Source: Apteryx mantelli (lineage: Eukaryota; Chordata; Aves; Apterygiformes; Apterygidae). From it: 64,000 nt of DNA. A model generated the notes under the pieces. The model was not told where the DNA came from and searched no databases. It worked only from the letters and a program-made list of their open reading frames with translations. The translations under genes were made by a program, and so were the position numbers. Shown one piece after another: positions 38,301 through 51,600 of the stretch (within the stretch, counting starts at the first letter, position 1; each line of letters starts with the position of its first letter). The stretch lies in NCBI RefSeq assembly GCF_036417845.1, contig NC_089983.1, positions 26,161,297 through 26,225,296 of the forward strand. Direction: 5' to 3'.

Positions 38301-39450
38301 AATGTTGGCACTAAAAGCATTTGTCTATTTAGAAAATAATGTGATTCCAATATTCTTGGTTACAGCAAAACAGCTAGAAGCCAACATCTGCATCCTACCC
38401 CCCCCCAAATTCATAATCCTATTAGTTAAAACATGTTAGTTAATCTCTTTAAAATAGGACTCGATGCAAATGTGTACTGTTCAGCACCTCAGAGTGATTA
38501 AAAGCTGTGAAACTAAATGCAAGTTTCACATTTCTAAGATCTCATCTCTGTATGAGGAAATACAAGGTTCACAATACCTATGTGGTACTTATGTAGGATT
38601 ACTTTATTCTCTATTATGCATTTTGGAGAAAATTTAGTGTAGCTGCTCCTAGGCTTGTTCAGCCTGAGACGTGTACCACAGAAAGCATGTGGTGTTTGTT
38701 TGTTTTTGTAAACACGATGTTTCAAAAGCATAGATCAAAGGGTAAGAGTAATAATACCCAAGTCATTTTTCACTAACTTCAACAGAAACTTCACCTAAGT
38801 AAGGACTACATACTCCTACTCAAAGCAAGATGATGAAGTTAGTGGATGTGGAAACTGTGTATGTTCGTTCAGAGAGAGTTTTCTGAAAAATTGTAAAGTC
38901 CTAAATACAATGGCAGGCATTGGAAGAGTACCTTGTTGCATTCAGCTTGAACCCTCCAAACTGCTTTGGAACCCTGCTTTTCCAAATAGTTGGAAAAGTG
39001 CTGATTCCCAGACCGCACAGAAGTGATACTGCACTTCTTTAGGGAGTAGATGTGGTACCTGCAAAGAGACTAGCAATATCCTGTGAAGGACTAAGAGTCA
39101 GTGAATACCTCTTTGTGCCAAGAGTGCAGACTGGTAAATATCACGCAGTGTGGTTCTGTTGCTGCGTGAATGAGGGACTCAGCCCCAGTAACACTGAATG
39201 TCCTTTTGGATGTCAAATGTGTAGAGGAACTTAGAGTGGAAGAAATCTGAAGTATCAACAGTTTTGCAGCTCCACAACTGAAATTCTACAAACTATTTGC
39301 AGGCAGCCTCTTACCTGCGTGCACACACTCCTGTTTGTGGCTGCATAAGAAAGAAGGACAAGCTCCTGATAAATTAGTTAATTAAAAAGAAACTAAATAG
39401 TCAAACTAGCAGCTTGATAGTTTGATATTTGATTGCCTTTTGTTACACTA
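35301..39450. other. Intergenic, no gene; short tandem copies at 37629-37667
   Basis: Non-coding. Contains one TAATTA at 36857-36862 and three near-identical copies of GACATTTTTAGG at 37629-37640, 37645-37656 and 37656-37667. Short frames only. Confidence 0.5.
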
Positions 39451-39520
39451 TTTTTCAAACAGCTGTTACCATAACAACATAATATATTTTTATTTTAATT
39501 TTTTTTAGCTGTTTGAAAAA
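39451..39520. repeat. Inverted repeat, 14-bp perfect arms
   Basis: Left arm TTTTTCAAACAGCT at 39451-39464 and its exact reverse complement AGCTGTTTGAAAAA at 39507-39520, with a 42-bp AT-rich spacer. A second, shorter inverted pair TCAAACTA/TAGTTTGA lies just upstream at 39401-39425. Could be a remnant of a small non-autonomous DNA transposon or only an AT-rich cruciform sequence. Confidence 0.6.
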
Positions 39521-42500
39521 AAATTCTTGCCAGAATTCTTCCATAATAGCTTCCATTAACTGCAGTGACTTCTATTGGTAAGGCCAGTGCTGCTGTCTCC
39601 TGCTGTCACAAGTCACTCGCAAATATAGCAGATGTTTTGTTTGATAAGGCCAATTTGAGCTTTATGAAACATGTTGTGGTTTTTTTTCCATCCCCAAAGA
39701 GCAAATATCAGTAAGGATGGGAGTCAGAACTGACCATTTGCCAGAAGACAAGGCACTTGATACCTCTCAGTAGAATTTGTGCCACAGATAAAAACTAAAT
39801 CAGACCAAACTGTAAAGGTTCTACTTAAAAATAGCAATAACATACCAAATAGCAGAGTTAGATTTTGGCCTGTTAGAGACTTACACGTATAACTACCAAC
39901 ACCGCCCCCCCCCCCCCCAAAAAAAAAAAAGGAAAAAAGGAGAAGGGGGAATAAAGTAAGTACTAATCTTTTAGGAGGGCAGTGTTGGTTTTTTTTCATT
40001 CTGCAGTACATATTTTGCTAAACTCTTAGGGTAAATGTTTTAGAAAAGAGTGATTTTAGCATAACCAAAACAAAGCTGTTATAAAAACAACTGGAAAAAA
40101 CAAAAGAAAAGAAATCTCCTTTAAACAGAAACACTGACGATTTTATTTTAGATTCCAGTAATTTACATGACTAAGAAATAACCACTTTTCCAGACCCTCC
40201 ACACACTTGACAGTGCCAAATGTGTTCAGATTATTATATTTGATAGTTTTTCTGCTAATAGCATCCTCCTTCTGGACACATTTTTAATGTCTATCTTTTC
40301 ATCAAGTCTAGCGCCATCTCTATAGAGTAAGTATTGTTCTTTCTATTTCACAGGAGAGGGAAACTGAGGTACTAGCTATTCAAATGATGCATGATCGCAT
40401 GGCGAATCACTTTTCTCATGTTACATTTCTCATTTATATCCAAAGTATACAGACTTGGTCACTTAACATTTTTAGAAGTCAAAATATACATCCTTATTTA
40501 GTTTCCAAATTGCATGACATGCATCTTCTTCTATATTAAATATTCAATAGGTCTAGGCACAAAACTAATTATTTTTGCAAGGCTTATTTTGTAACCAGCT
40601 TGAACCATTTTAAAGTGAAAGTTGTTTTGTTTGTTAAGCAGTTAGCACAGAAGAAGTTCCATGACTTACTTTACTGTTATTTTCTGAAATTTATTAGAGG
40701 AGAAGAGCATTTAACTCTATGTTATTTCTACACTGATTGCCTGAATAGAAAATAACTAGCAGCTAGCCATCCAGTACTGGCATGTCACTTTTCTAGGGGA
40801 AGTATGCAAAGGTGTACATCCATATGTACACATGCATGTCTATGTTTTCTTTGCATTAACCAAAAATGTATATTTTCAAGTCTTTTAAAGTCAATAACGC
40901 TGCTGAACAATGTGCATTTATTTCCATGCTCTGCTCCTGAAATCACCATTCGCCTGAGTAATTTAAAATTAATACCAACGAGCATATTCTAGATTTGCAC
41001 AAGTGTAAATGACATCAATACATGGTGATCTGGTTATAAGATTTCAGTGAGACTACTGCTATGGGATCAAGTCCCATGACTAGTTTGTGAAGGCAGGAAA
41101 TATTTCAGTGAACTAGCAATGTTTAAAACAGCAATATGTTATTGTTTCCAACTCCTTGTAAGAAACATCACAGATCGTGTAGCTCTATATTTAAAATTCG
41201 GAATGTATAGCAAATTGCTTTCTGTGTAGTTGATTTTTTTTTCTAGCGTGTAACTGAAAGCATTTCTGTAACTAAATTAGTTTCCCCCACATTTCAAAGT
41301 GGGGGAAAAAAACCACACACATGTTGATACATTTTCTGTTTTAAGAATGCTCATCTGTACAGGAAAAACAGCAGGTCTAGAAATAGAACGTCTGCTGGAG
41401 TGTCTTTTTTTGGCTTAGCAACACTGCTGTAACAGGGTTGATCTAATACTGCTTGATCACATATCACTTTAAATAAAAAGGTGAAAGTGGTACTACAGAT
41501 TCCTGCAATTTGATTGATAATGTTAAAAATGTTCATCCCCACAACTGTGCACTAGATTTTCTTTGCTGTGGCTAGGTTACTCAGCCTAAGATCATTTCAT
41601 ACAGACAACAAATCTGCAGTTTTGAAATCGAGTGACAAGTACTACATGCTCCTTTGTCACTCTATATTGTTTGCATGTGCATGTAAAAATGTTAATGAGA
41701 TGCATTCAATTTATTAACAACGAAAATCGCTTGCATTCACAAGAACAGCACTCTGCTGCAAATAAAATTGAGAAGACAAGCTTTAAACAAAAAGAGCTTT
41801 CATACCATAGTCCGGTGTGACAAGGTCATTGTAGGTTGGTCTAGGACTCATAAAACTACCAAAGGAAGTTTTGAAAAGGGCACTATCTGAACTTCTGAGC
41901 ATAGTATAAAATCTTTCTTAATAATTACATCAAGTGTGACAGTTTAATTCACTGTAGATATCCACAACTATTTCTGAAATTAATAATACACATGCTTTAT
42001 AGCTTATGCATGTCAAAAGCTATGAGACAAGTCTCATCATGGAACTTAACTATTTTAATATGAATTTTTAAATAGTCCAACAATTTAAAACAATTACATA
42101 ATGTTTTTCCTGCTAACTTTTAAAACAAAAAATGTTTCATTGCATTTATAGGGTTGAATATAGTTAAGTGACCTCTACTCTTTGAAGTGTTCTCTGAAGA
42201 GAGCTTCAAGGCAGCTGAATGTCTCAGATTGTGACTTTATAAGTTTTTGAAGCTAGAAGATTGTTTAACAAGCATCTCCAAAATATTTTGATTTTGATTA
42301 ATAACACACAGTGCCATGTTATTTAAATAATATAAAGTATGAAATCTAACATGTGGCAGGAGGGTATGTGTTCCACATGGTTGGGAGAATAGGAACGGGA
42401 GGATACCATTGTCTGAGCAAGAGATAAATAGTTATACAAAGCCAATTAAACTATTCTTTAGGAATATATTAAACAGTTGTCTCTACTTGGGCCAAAACTT

Positions 42501-45500
42501 TTCCTCTTACTTTGTGGTTGGAAAGGATCCTCCTTCGACAGTGTAAGGAATTCTGGTTACCATTGCTTTGTTGTTCAAAAGTCCATGTTGTGTTTGAGTG
42601 TGCAGAACCCGGGATTTGAGTAACACAAGAAACTCAGCATAGAACCATATTGGATTATTAGCCAAATTTCTTAACTGATGAATAATACTAAACTCAGGGA
42701 AACTAGCTATGTATAATCATCTTGAAGAGTACTGCTCACTTCGGGATCAGTCAGATATTTCAGGACCTCAGAACTTTTGACTGTAGTTAAATTCCTGTAT
42801 AGTTTAACAGTCTTCTTAACTGTTGAAACTTTACTGAAAAAAAAGAAGCTTTGCTCTTCCAAAAGAAATTTTAGCTGGCTGTAGGATATAATATACTGCT
42901 CTATTTAGAAAGAAAGGACTTGAGTTGACATTAAGAGATACTGAACTGGACTACGCTGAAAGGTTGATTTAAAAATCTTACCTCACTTAAGCCCTAATTG
43001 CTATTAGATTAGGATCACATTTAATGTAATAGTAATTATATATTAGCTGTATATATTAGCGCTAGGATGAGATCTGATGTTTCCACACAAGTATTTGTTT
43101 TTATTAAATAAAAAGGAAAGAAAAAGACCTACCCAACTCTAGCATCGTATGCCTATAGCTCATTTCATATACACTTTAAATTCCAAAAGAGAAAAACTTG
43201 TAACTGTGAGTTCTATTCTGGGACAAACCAAAGCAAAAAAAAAAAAAGCCCAAAGCATTGTATTTTCCATAACTTTTCTATGATGGAAATAAAATTTAGA
43301 TTTATTAGCTATTTGTTGTGCATACATTAACATTGTGAATTTGCCAGTTACTCATTTAACATACGAACGTAGTGCTGTAACTGTCCAAAGGTAACACTGG
43401 TCAGAAGATAAGATGTACATTTAATTCTTATTGATTTCAACTTTTTTTTTTCTTTTATAATGGCTGGAAGTAGTATATAGCTATAGAGATACACCCAGTT
43501 GAAAGACTCATAACCTGCATTTGTGAGCAGTTTCACTTCTTATCTACCAGTTTCAAGAAGATGCTACCAAATGCAGGTCTGTATTAATGATGGGAGATCT
43601 AAGAAATTGGGTAGTGGTTAAAACATGAACATGATTCCAGCAGTGCACTACTGACTACGGTGGGCATTGATACTAGTGATTCTGTCTTCAGATCAACATA
43701 GCCATGACTGTTAAAAATGCAAATGTTTAACTGAGAATCTCTAAGATTCCACCTGAATGTGTCTAAATACCTTTTGTAAAAGATTATTGGGAGAAAAGAG
43801 CTCATTCAGCAAGCCATACTAATTATATCTAGTCCACATTTGGAAATTGCTTAATTGTAAGCATTTCTGTATTGATATTACTAAGTTTCAAGGATTATTT
43901 CACAGGAGGTGCTATCAAAGTTAAAAATGGTCTCCATTTAATCTCTTTAAGAGGGTTGATGTGAAAACAAAAGGTAAATAATGAATAAAGGTTTTAAAAT
44001 AATCTATCAAATTATTATCTAATGACAGGAATCTAACTTCGGAATCAGTTACAGAACTTCCTTTTTAAAGTTCATTCATCCCCATCACAGAGATAATGAA
44101 ATAAAGATTTTAACAGAACATTTTTATAAGCAGGAATTTGACAAATTTCTGTGATTTAGAGTTTTGAGAGACTTTAGATTATCATCTTTCATCTCAGCTA
44201 AACAAAATAGAATCTCTCAAGCTTCTTATTCACAAACACATTTTAGTATTTAGGGCTGTTTAAATCAGGGAAGGTTTTTTTTCAGGTGCTGTCCCTGGGC
44301 AAATTCCCAGTTCTAGAGGTACACACCTACTGCAGTTCACACTCTATCACAATTTTACATTTCAAAATTAAATAGGCTTGTATTTCTTCAGTCAATAATT
44401 ATGAACGGCACATACTGAAAAAGGGAGAAAAAAGATATCCAATATTTTGAAAATGCTTAACTCTTGCAGTCACCAGGAATTACAAAAATATAAAACTGCA
44501 ATATTTAAGTTGCTGACAGAATGCTTTTTTTACTAGTGGGCTATTGTCAGGTACAGGAAGACTAATCAAAGACTGAGGTGGCCTCATTGTTATAATCTCT
44601 TCTTTCCAAGGAGACTGGTCTTTGAGATACTGGAGCATGTTTTTCATCTGATGGATTGTTGGCTTAACTGACGAGGCTTCACAACCAAATCCTTGTCATG
44701 GTGCGTGATTTACAGAGGGGGGTCTAGGCAGGTTCAGGTTAACCAATTGATATTGATGTCACCTTGGACATGTCCTGTTTAGTGAGCAACTGAAAAATGG
44801 GTCATGTTTTGTACACTGGAGATATTGATGTTTGTGATTCTCCCAAAATTTAAACATTTTGCATGCATCAGACCACTTTAGGAAGCTTGCAGGGTAAATG
44901 TCGTCCCCTGCTGAGCAGCTACTAGGGGACCTCACACTTTCAGGAGAAGTGTGTTTAATAGCAGGGGATTACTATAGATCTCCTGGTATTATGTACACTC
45001 TCACTGTCAGGGTATGGGAGTGACTTCCCTATCTTGCAGCTTGTAGCTGTATCCAGTCATGTTTACAAACGTATTTAAAGCTGAAATATTTAAAGAGGAA
45101 TTATCAGCTTTCCTTGGAGACTCAAAAATCAAAAAGCAAGTCATTGTTTTACCTTCTTTCCCTCCCCCAAACGACTACACATTCTTATTATTGTCAAGTC
45201 AAATTCATGATTTTTGGGAATCTGATAATTTTTGAATGCTGTCATGGTGGAACATTGATTGCATATATAGTTATTGCACCTTAGGCAGAGAAAATAAAAG
45301 AAGTATACTTAGTTCTGAAACCGTTTTATAAACAGTCCAAATCTCAGTACATAGTATATAATACCATATTATATTATATTATATACTAGATAACATTCAT
45401 ATCAAATCAACCTCTGAAGTAAGAAAAAATCCCAAAATATGCAATTGGTAAATTTGTCTCTATAGTTATTATAATGATTACATCTGCTCATGCCATACAC

Positions 45501-45563
45501 TGATACATAGGATCTCCAAGACAGTGTTTTTTTGCCCATGGTTCATAGACTTTTGGGGTCTTT
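39521..45563. other. Intergenic, simple repeats only
   Basis: Non-coding AT-rich stretch. Features seen: a C14A12 compound homopolymer at 39905-39930, a 10-bp-stem hairpin at 41281-41308, and a TATTA-type repeat near 45364-45385. No gene recognised. Confidence 0.5.
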
Positions 45564-45615
45564 GGATTACTTCTAAAGGCATCTATGAAGGATTACTTCT
45601 AAAGGAATTTATGAA
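45564..45615. repeat. 26-bp direct tandem duplication
   Basis: GGATTACTTCTAAAGG followed by a ten-base variable part occurs twice with a period of 26 bases (45564 and 45590), copies differing at two or so positions. A small recent-looking duplication. Confidence 0.75.
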
Positions 45616-48600
45616 GAATCTAGAGGACTGAGAAAGCATGTTCATCTGCAGAATGTCACCTGTAATTGTGCAATTAAAGATTCTAGTTCATCTCCCAGTT
45701 TCCTCAGACACTAGAGACACTTCCCACATTTTCTATTTTAAGTCCTGAGGGTGCCAAAGAGTCCTCAAGCTTTGGCAGTTTCCTAAAAGCCCTTACTTGG
45801 GTGTTTCTCAGACAGCTTGATGTTTCTCAGCAAGGTAGAAGACATTCAAGCAAGTGCTAAACATAACAAGGCTAGATAAGAGGCCAATTCATGATTTTAA
45901 TTTCCTTATTTCTCTTCCAGTTTTGAGAACTGGACTCTGCATCATGACTTCTCCACCATACCAACTTCAGGGTACAGCCAGGTGCAGGTGGCTGGGATTT
46001 GCACACCTATATGAGCACTTAAGTACTATCAGGTCTGGCTATTCAAGACGTTGGCTAGCACAACTGATGATCTGACAGCAGACATAACTTTTCTTCAACT
46101 TTGGTGCTGTAGTGGTCATCTAGTCCTTCATGTTATCACAACAGTGAGATTAATACTAACACTAGCTACAATCATCTCTTTCCTGACTGAATGCTGTTCT
46201 TTTGCATTTTGTGCTTGATGGTATGCATCTCAAGAGAAGTGTGAATCTTAAATTCAAAAAAATCCCGAGGTAAACAATGTTTCAGTCCGATTTAATTCCA
46301 GTGATACACCAACAAATGGTGAACAAAAGACTAGAAATGACAGAAGAAGTGACTGGAGAAACTGAAGATCAGCTTTTGGCCTGAATCAAGAGTTCTTACT
46401 CTGCCTTGCAGATGGATGAGTTTGCAGAATTTGCTGCTGCTGCTGCTGCTAATTCTCTTGAATATATAACACACAAGTTTGAAACTGAGCTAATAGGAGA
46501 TCCCCTGTGTTGCCACACACTAACAGCTCCAAAATATGCAGAAAACATAGATAGATATCATCATTGGTTTCCTACAAGGAAACATTATGAAATGGTAATT
46601 GCATGAGATTTGCATTGGGATGGACTTTCAATAACTGGAAGACTTTCTTGGTTGTTGGATGTCTAAGTTGTCTCTGTTTCTACTGGGATCACGCAGAAAG
46701 CGTTAGCCAACCTGAAAAGTATCATAGATAATTGTTGTGAAAATTGTTCGCTTTAAGATTGACTTGCAAAGTCATCTGTATTTCCAGCTTTATTCAGTGA
46801 AATGAGCAACAAAGGTGTGAGCTCCTGGTTTTGTTCTAAAGCATAGAGATTATTAAGGCAAAATTATTAACCATTTATTTTCTTCACTTTTAACTGCATT
46901 TTTTATACTATGAGTTTTTTCTTTTCTATTTGTTTTAATTATCATTTTGATTTGAAAACAAAACATGGCTGCTGGGTGCTTTGCATAACAAAGTCGAGAC
47001 CTTTGTCATGAAGCTTCACTTCTGAGTCTGTTGAGCTAGAGAAGACGACCTGGATACACTTGAAAACTTTGATAACTTTTTGTCTGAAATATGTATTGAC
47101 ATTTGATAGCGATATGGTAAAATACTAGTTTTGCCAGTAGTACTCTGAAACAAAGAGTGATTAGGACTGAAACTTGTAGATTCAGACAGCAAGTATGTTT
47201 CTAATTTAACGGTTAAGAAAAGAGGAACAATCATTCAAGTTGTTATTCAATGATGGACTGAAACTTGAATTTGAGAAGAGATTTCAAAGAGATTTTCCCA
47301 ACTAAAAAGAAGAGAAAAACCTTAACTAGGAAGATAAAAATTCCTATTATTATTCTCAAACATCTACTTATGAGAAAGCAAAATTGGGTATAAATTGACA
47401 TAAATCGGGTATTGAAGCAGATGTATGACTAAAATTTTCACTGATTCTATTAAGTCTCCACTCACTTTGTGCTGTAGAACAAGCTCTACCATTGCATTGG
47501 AATGCTTGGACAAAGCTTTATAAGTAATTGTGTAGATTTCTTTTCCAATGGCTGTATATGTTTCAGGTATGTTTGTGAGGCCACACACCAACTACAGTTT
47601 AGCACTAGCCAAAAATAGACAGTTCATCTTTACCAAACTAACATAACACAGCTATTCAAAACTGGTCACCTACCTACACATTTCAACATACAAAACACTG
47701 TGAGGAAAAAACTGGAGTGGCATCATCATTTGGCAGATAGGTATCACAAATTAGTGATCTGCCCTAGGCTTTTAACTGAATCAGCGGTGCAGGTAAATAG
47801 CTGTCATTGACGCACCAAGCTCACATTGTAAGGGAATGTAGTAAGAAGAAATCATTATTGCAAACATTGTTAAACAGTCAGTAATTCTTTGGAAGATAAA
47901 CTGAAAGGAATATATAAATATTCTCAATTTTAAGTTTCGAGCTACATCAAGGCACCAAGGTAAGGAGCATAAGCTGCTCATGATGGGGCCCCAAGTGATG
48001 TGTAAAGGCTCTGTAATCTCTTCCCCCTCACCCACAGGTTTGGCTGGCTGTGCTCAAGGCAGCTCTGATACGGTGCAGATGTGTGACCTGGGATCAGATT
48101 GCTGTGAAAACAGCTGTGTGAGAAAGAGCTGTGGGAAGTCTCCCCAGGGGCTTAGTCTGTTTGCTTGGGAGCTACATTTAAACTCAGGCTCTTGCCTGTG
48201 TGGCATTGTAGGTATGCCTGTGCTTGGTCATGTCACCTGCTGACTTGACTACCCAGCTTGGCCTCAGATCTGCTTTGTCACTAAGGCCCTGTCTGGCAAT
48301 TATTTGATTTTGGGCTGGCTCCAGTTACCATCACCAGACCTGCTTTTCTCTCCTTGTTCAGGTAATGGGGGACTGCATGCTTTGCTGGTGAGGGTGCTGC
48401 TCCTGCTGGCCTTGCTGTCATCCTTAGCTCCTGGCTTGCCTCCCCTTCTGGAGCATCCTGCTCTTGCTGCTCCCTGACAGCTTTAAACTGTAGTTGGGGC
48501 AATGACCCATTGAACTCAAAGAGATGGACACCTGAGGTCAAATCTAGTAATCTTAAAATAAACAATTACATGGATTTAAGCTTCAGGTGATATAAATTAA

Positions 48601-51600
48601 CAGAGAAATTATAACTCTTGGCTGAAGTAATTATAGGAGATTACACAGAAATTGAGGTAGCGTGACAGAAAGAATTCGTGATCTTTTAATATAGTTACAC
48701 TATTGAAAGTATCTTTCACCTTCTAGAGGAAATTGCTTCTCTGACTATGAGTAGTTGGAATGGAGTTAACAGGAACTTTGCAGGGCTTTATCTGGTGTTG
48801 GAGCGTGCTCAGATTTCTGGCTCTAACAGACAAGTTCTGAGGAATCTTGCTTTGGCTGTGTAAGTTGTTACTACCTCCAAGTGTTTCCCTCCTTTAGGCT
48901 GCAGGTTATTGATTGTCCTCCTAACAGAGTCAGCGGACCAGAGGTTCTGCTGGTGTCTCCACTGCTCAGTGCACCAGCTGCACTGGTAGGAAGGGTGCAG
49001 AGTCTTGAGCTTCTGCAGGTGTTTGCCCAGTGAATGTGAGTCAGAGCCCCTACATGGGCACATTTTACTTCTTCAGAGAACTTGAATTTGGAGACATTGT
49101 GAACTTGTAGTTCAAACGGGGCACTTAAGAACCAAATTTTCTCTAATTACAATCAAAGGAAAAGACCCATGTATTTTGGTGGGAAAGACTGTAGCCAGTT
49201 GTAAATATCATTACAAATGCTTTTGGAAACAATGATTTACTTCTGCAAGCCACTCAAGATCTTTGATGGAATAATTTGAACTTTAGATCTGTGATCCAAA
49301 ATGAAACATTAATGAATATCATTTAACAGAAGATGTAAAAAAAACCTTAGTGCTAAATGCTGATGTCATTGACATATTTGGTTAGAGTTTTATAATTAAC
49401 TTCTTTTTCTTTTTATGATCTCTAAAGGCTTTCATGGACTAGGTTACCATACCACGGTAATCAAATAAATTAAAAAAAAATTATCTTTTTTTTTTTTGCA
49501 TTTTTTGCATTTTTAATATTTCCATTGTTCAAATCATTAAGCTGACGTCACTTATTAGGTTCTTAACTCTATACATTTTTACACTTTTGGTTTCCATCAC
49601 ATACTCGACATAACTCAAATGCCACTAATTAATACTGAAGTACAACTTTTCATTTATCACTTACATTTTTTCAGATAGATTTAAATAAATATATAACTGT
49701 TTATTATGATACACTACCTCGAAATAAAACCATCCTGTCTGAATTTATTTAAATAAATATTCTGATATCCATTAATATATCCTGCATGTAAGAAGCCTAA
49801 CAAGGATACTATTATTTCCCTAAAATAGTGATATTGCTGCAAATATCACAAAGTGATTATATTTTCACCATTTTATTCAAAGATATTCAGTGCTAATACT
49901 TATTCCTCAACTTGAACATCATTTTGGAATGACTATCCTGAGAAGTAGATAACGTTAGAGAGAAGGTGAATTATTAATGCAGAGTGGCAGAGTCATCAAT
50001 AGACTACAAAATACACTTTTTAAATCATGCTTTTACAAACATGGCACAGGCTCTGCTGTAGCACTGTATGCTCTAAAAGCTGCAGATATATTTTAGAAAA
50101 CACTGATGAAGCCATTACTGCTCCATCCATTTGTTCATAGTATATATCATTATTCAAGAAATTTAAGCACTGTAATGATGGAAAATCACACAGAAAGAAA
50201 AGAAAAGGAACATGGACTTTGTCAGAAACAAGGGCTACATTTTTATTCAGGAGGCCCATAATGATGGAAAATCACAGTGAAAGGCAGAGACGAAACAGGG
50301 ATCCCATAAAGGCCTGACGCACCACAGTGGCACAAGTAGTAGAACAGTCATAGCAAGTGCATAAAAATAAAGAAAACAAAATTAACTAGAGAAGAGCTGG
50401 ATTCAGAGATGAAGCTCAAAACAGAAACAAATCATAGCAAATGCTGAAGACTAATTTCAACAAATCTACTGAAAATGAGTGGGGAGGCATGTTACATCAA
50501 TATTAATGAAGCTGAAATAGAACTCCAAATGACCACAAGTACAAAATGGCACACAAAACACTTTCTTTTAAATAGATTGGAGATTGGATCACAGGACCCT
50601 CACAAAAATGAACAGAATTAGCAAAAGACATAATTTCAGGAAAAGCGATAAACAGTCACAATCTAAATCTTAAAGATGAACTACAGAAAGATTAATTAAT
50701 ACTGTATACTTTTTCTTAATCAATAGATTATAGATGAGATGTTGATGATGAAAGTAACAGAAGAAGTGTATTTTCTAATGATCTGATTATCACTAGAAAA
50801 TGATCTAATGTTATATAAGTCTTAAAAAGTCTTACATATCTTTAAGTATTAGCCTTTGATTTTTTTCAAAGCAGTTTAAGAGAGTTAGGCACCTAAAATT
50901 CTGTAGTAATACATTCCACATTAAGTTTTTACAATGTGCAGGGAAATATTGCCCATCGTGAAATGAAAAAAAGTATATGTTATATATTGGTTGGCAGTTA
51001 GAACTCTGTGCAGACAGGAAATAAACCTTTCTTCCAAAATTACTTAAGCTACCCACTCATATTAGACAGACATGACTATAGACTCTGGAGCTTTTAGAGA
51101 TTCTTGGATTCTTGACATTAAAAATTTCTGCCCCACCAACTGACAACTGTATTCACTTCTAGTCAGATAGCCTATAGTTAGAAATATGGGGACACACTTT
51201 AAGAACCTGATTTCTAAAAAGACCAACACAAATGTGTAATTTCTCAGATGATGTTGTCAGGAGTCCTGTAAATTGTAACTAGCATGTCAAACATTGTAAG
51301 ATCTCCTTTAGCTAGAAAGAACAAGTGAGTACTTCTCCTGATAAAAGATCACTCTTCCCTATGAAAATTCCTTGAGATAGGCTAAATTTCAGTGTTATGG
51401 CGAGGCAATTGATTTATCTGTTTTGCATATGTAACAAATTAAACTATTAAAGGTTTTGCTTCCTAGGTAAGAGAGGCCACAGATTTTTCCTTCCTATCAT
51501 AACAGGTTTCTGGTGTTATTTCAGTGCCTTCCCACAGCTTAGCAGCAGTAGTCTTTTCCACTTCAAGGTTCTTATTGCACTGGCTGTGAATACACTAACC

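Noticed and set aside
46105-46130. CR1 LINE fragment suggested by TGGTCATCTAGTCC
   Set aside because: Only about 14 bases match what I recall of CR1 and the flanks do not continue it.
46406-46606. 66-codon frame with a six-alanine run after an acceptor-like TTGCAG
   Set aside because: The alanine run comes from a (GCT)6 microsatellite; no family match and no donor that would make a convincing exon.
49743-49758. 16-bp palindrome of A and T
   Set aside because: A pure A/T palindrome in a very AT-rich stretch is expected by chance.
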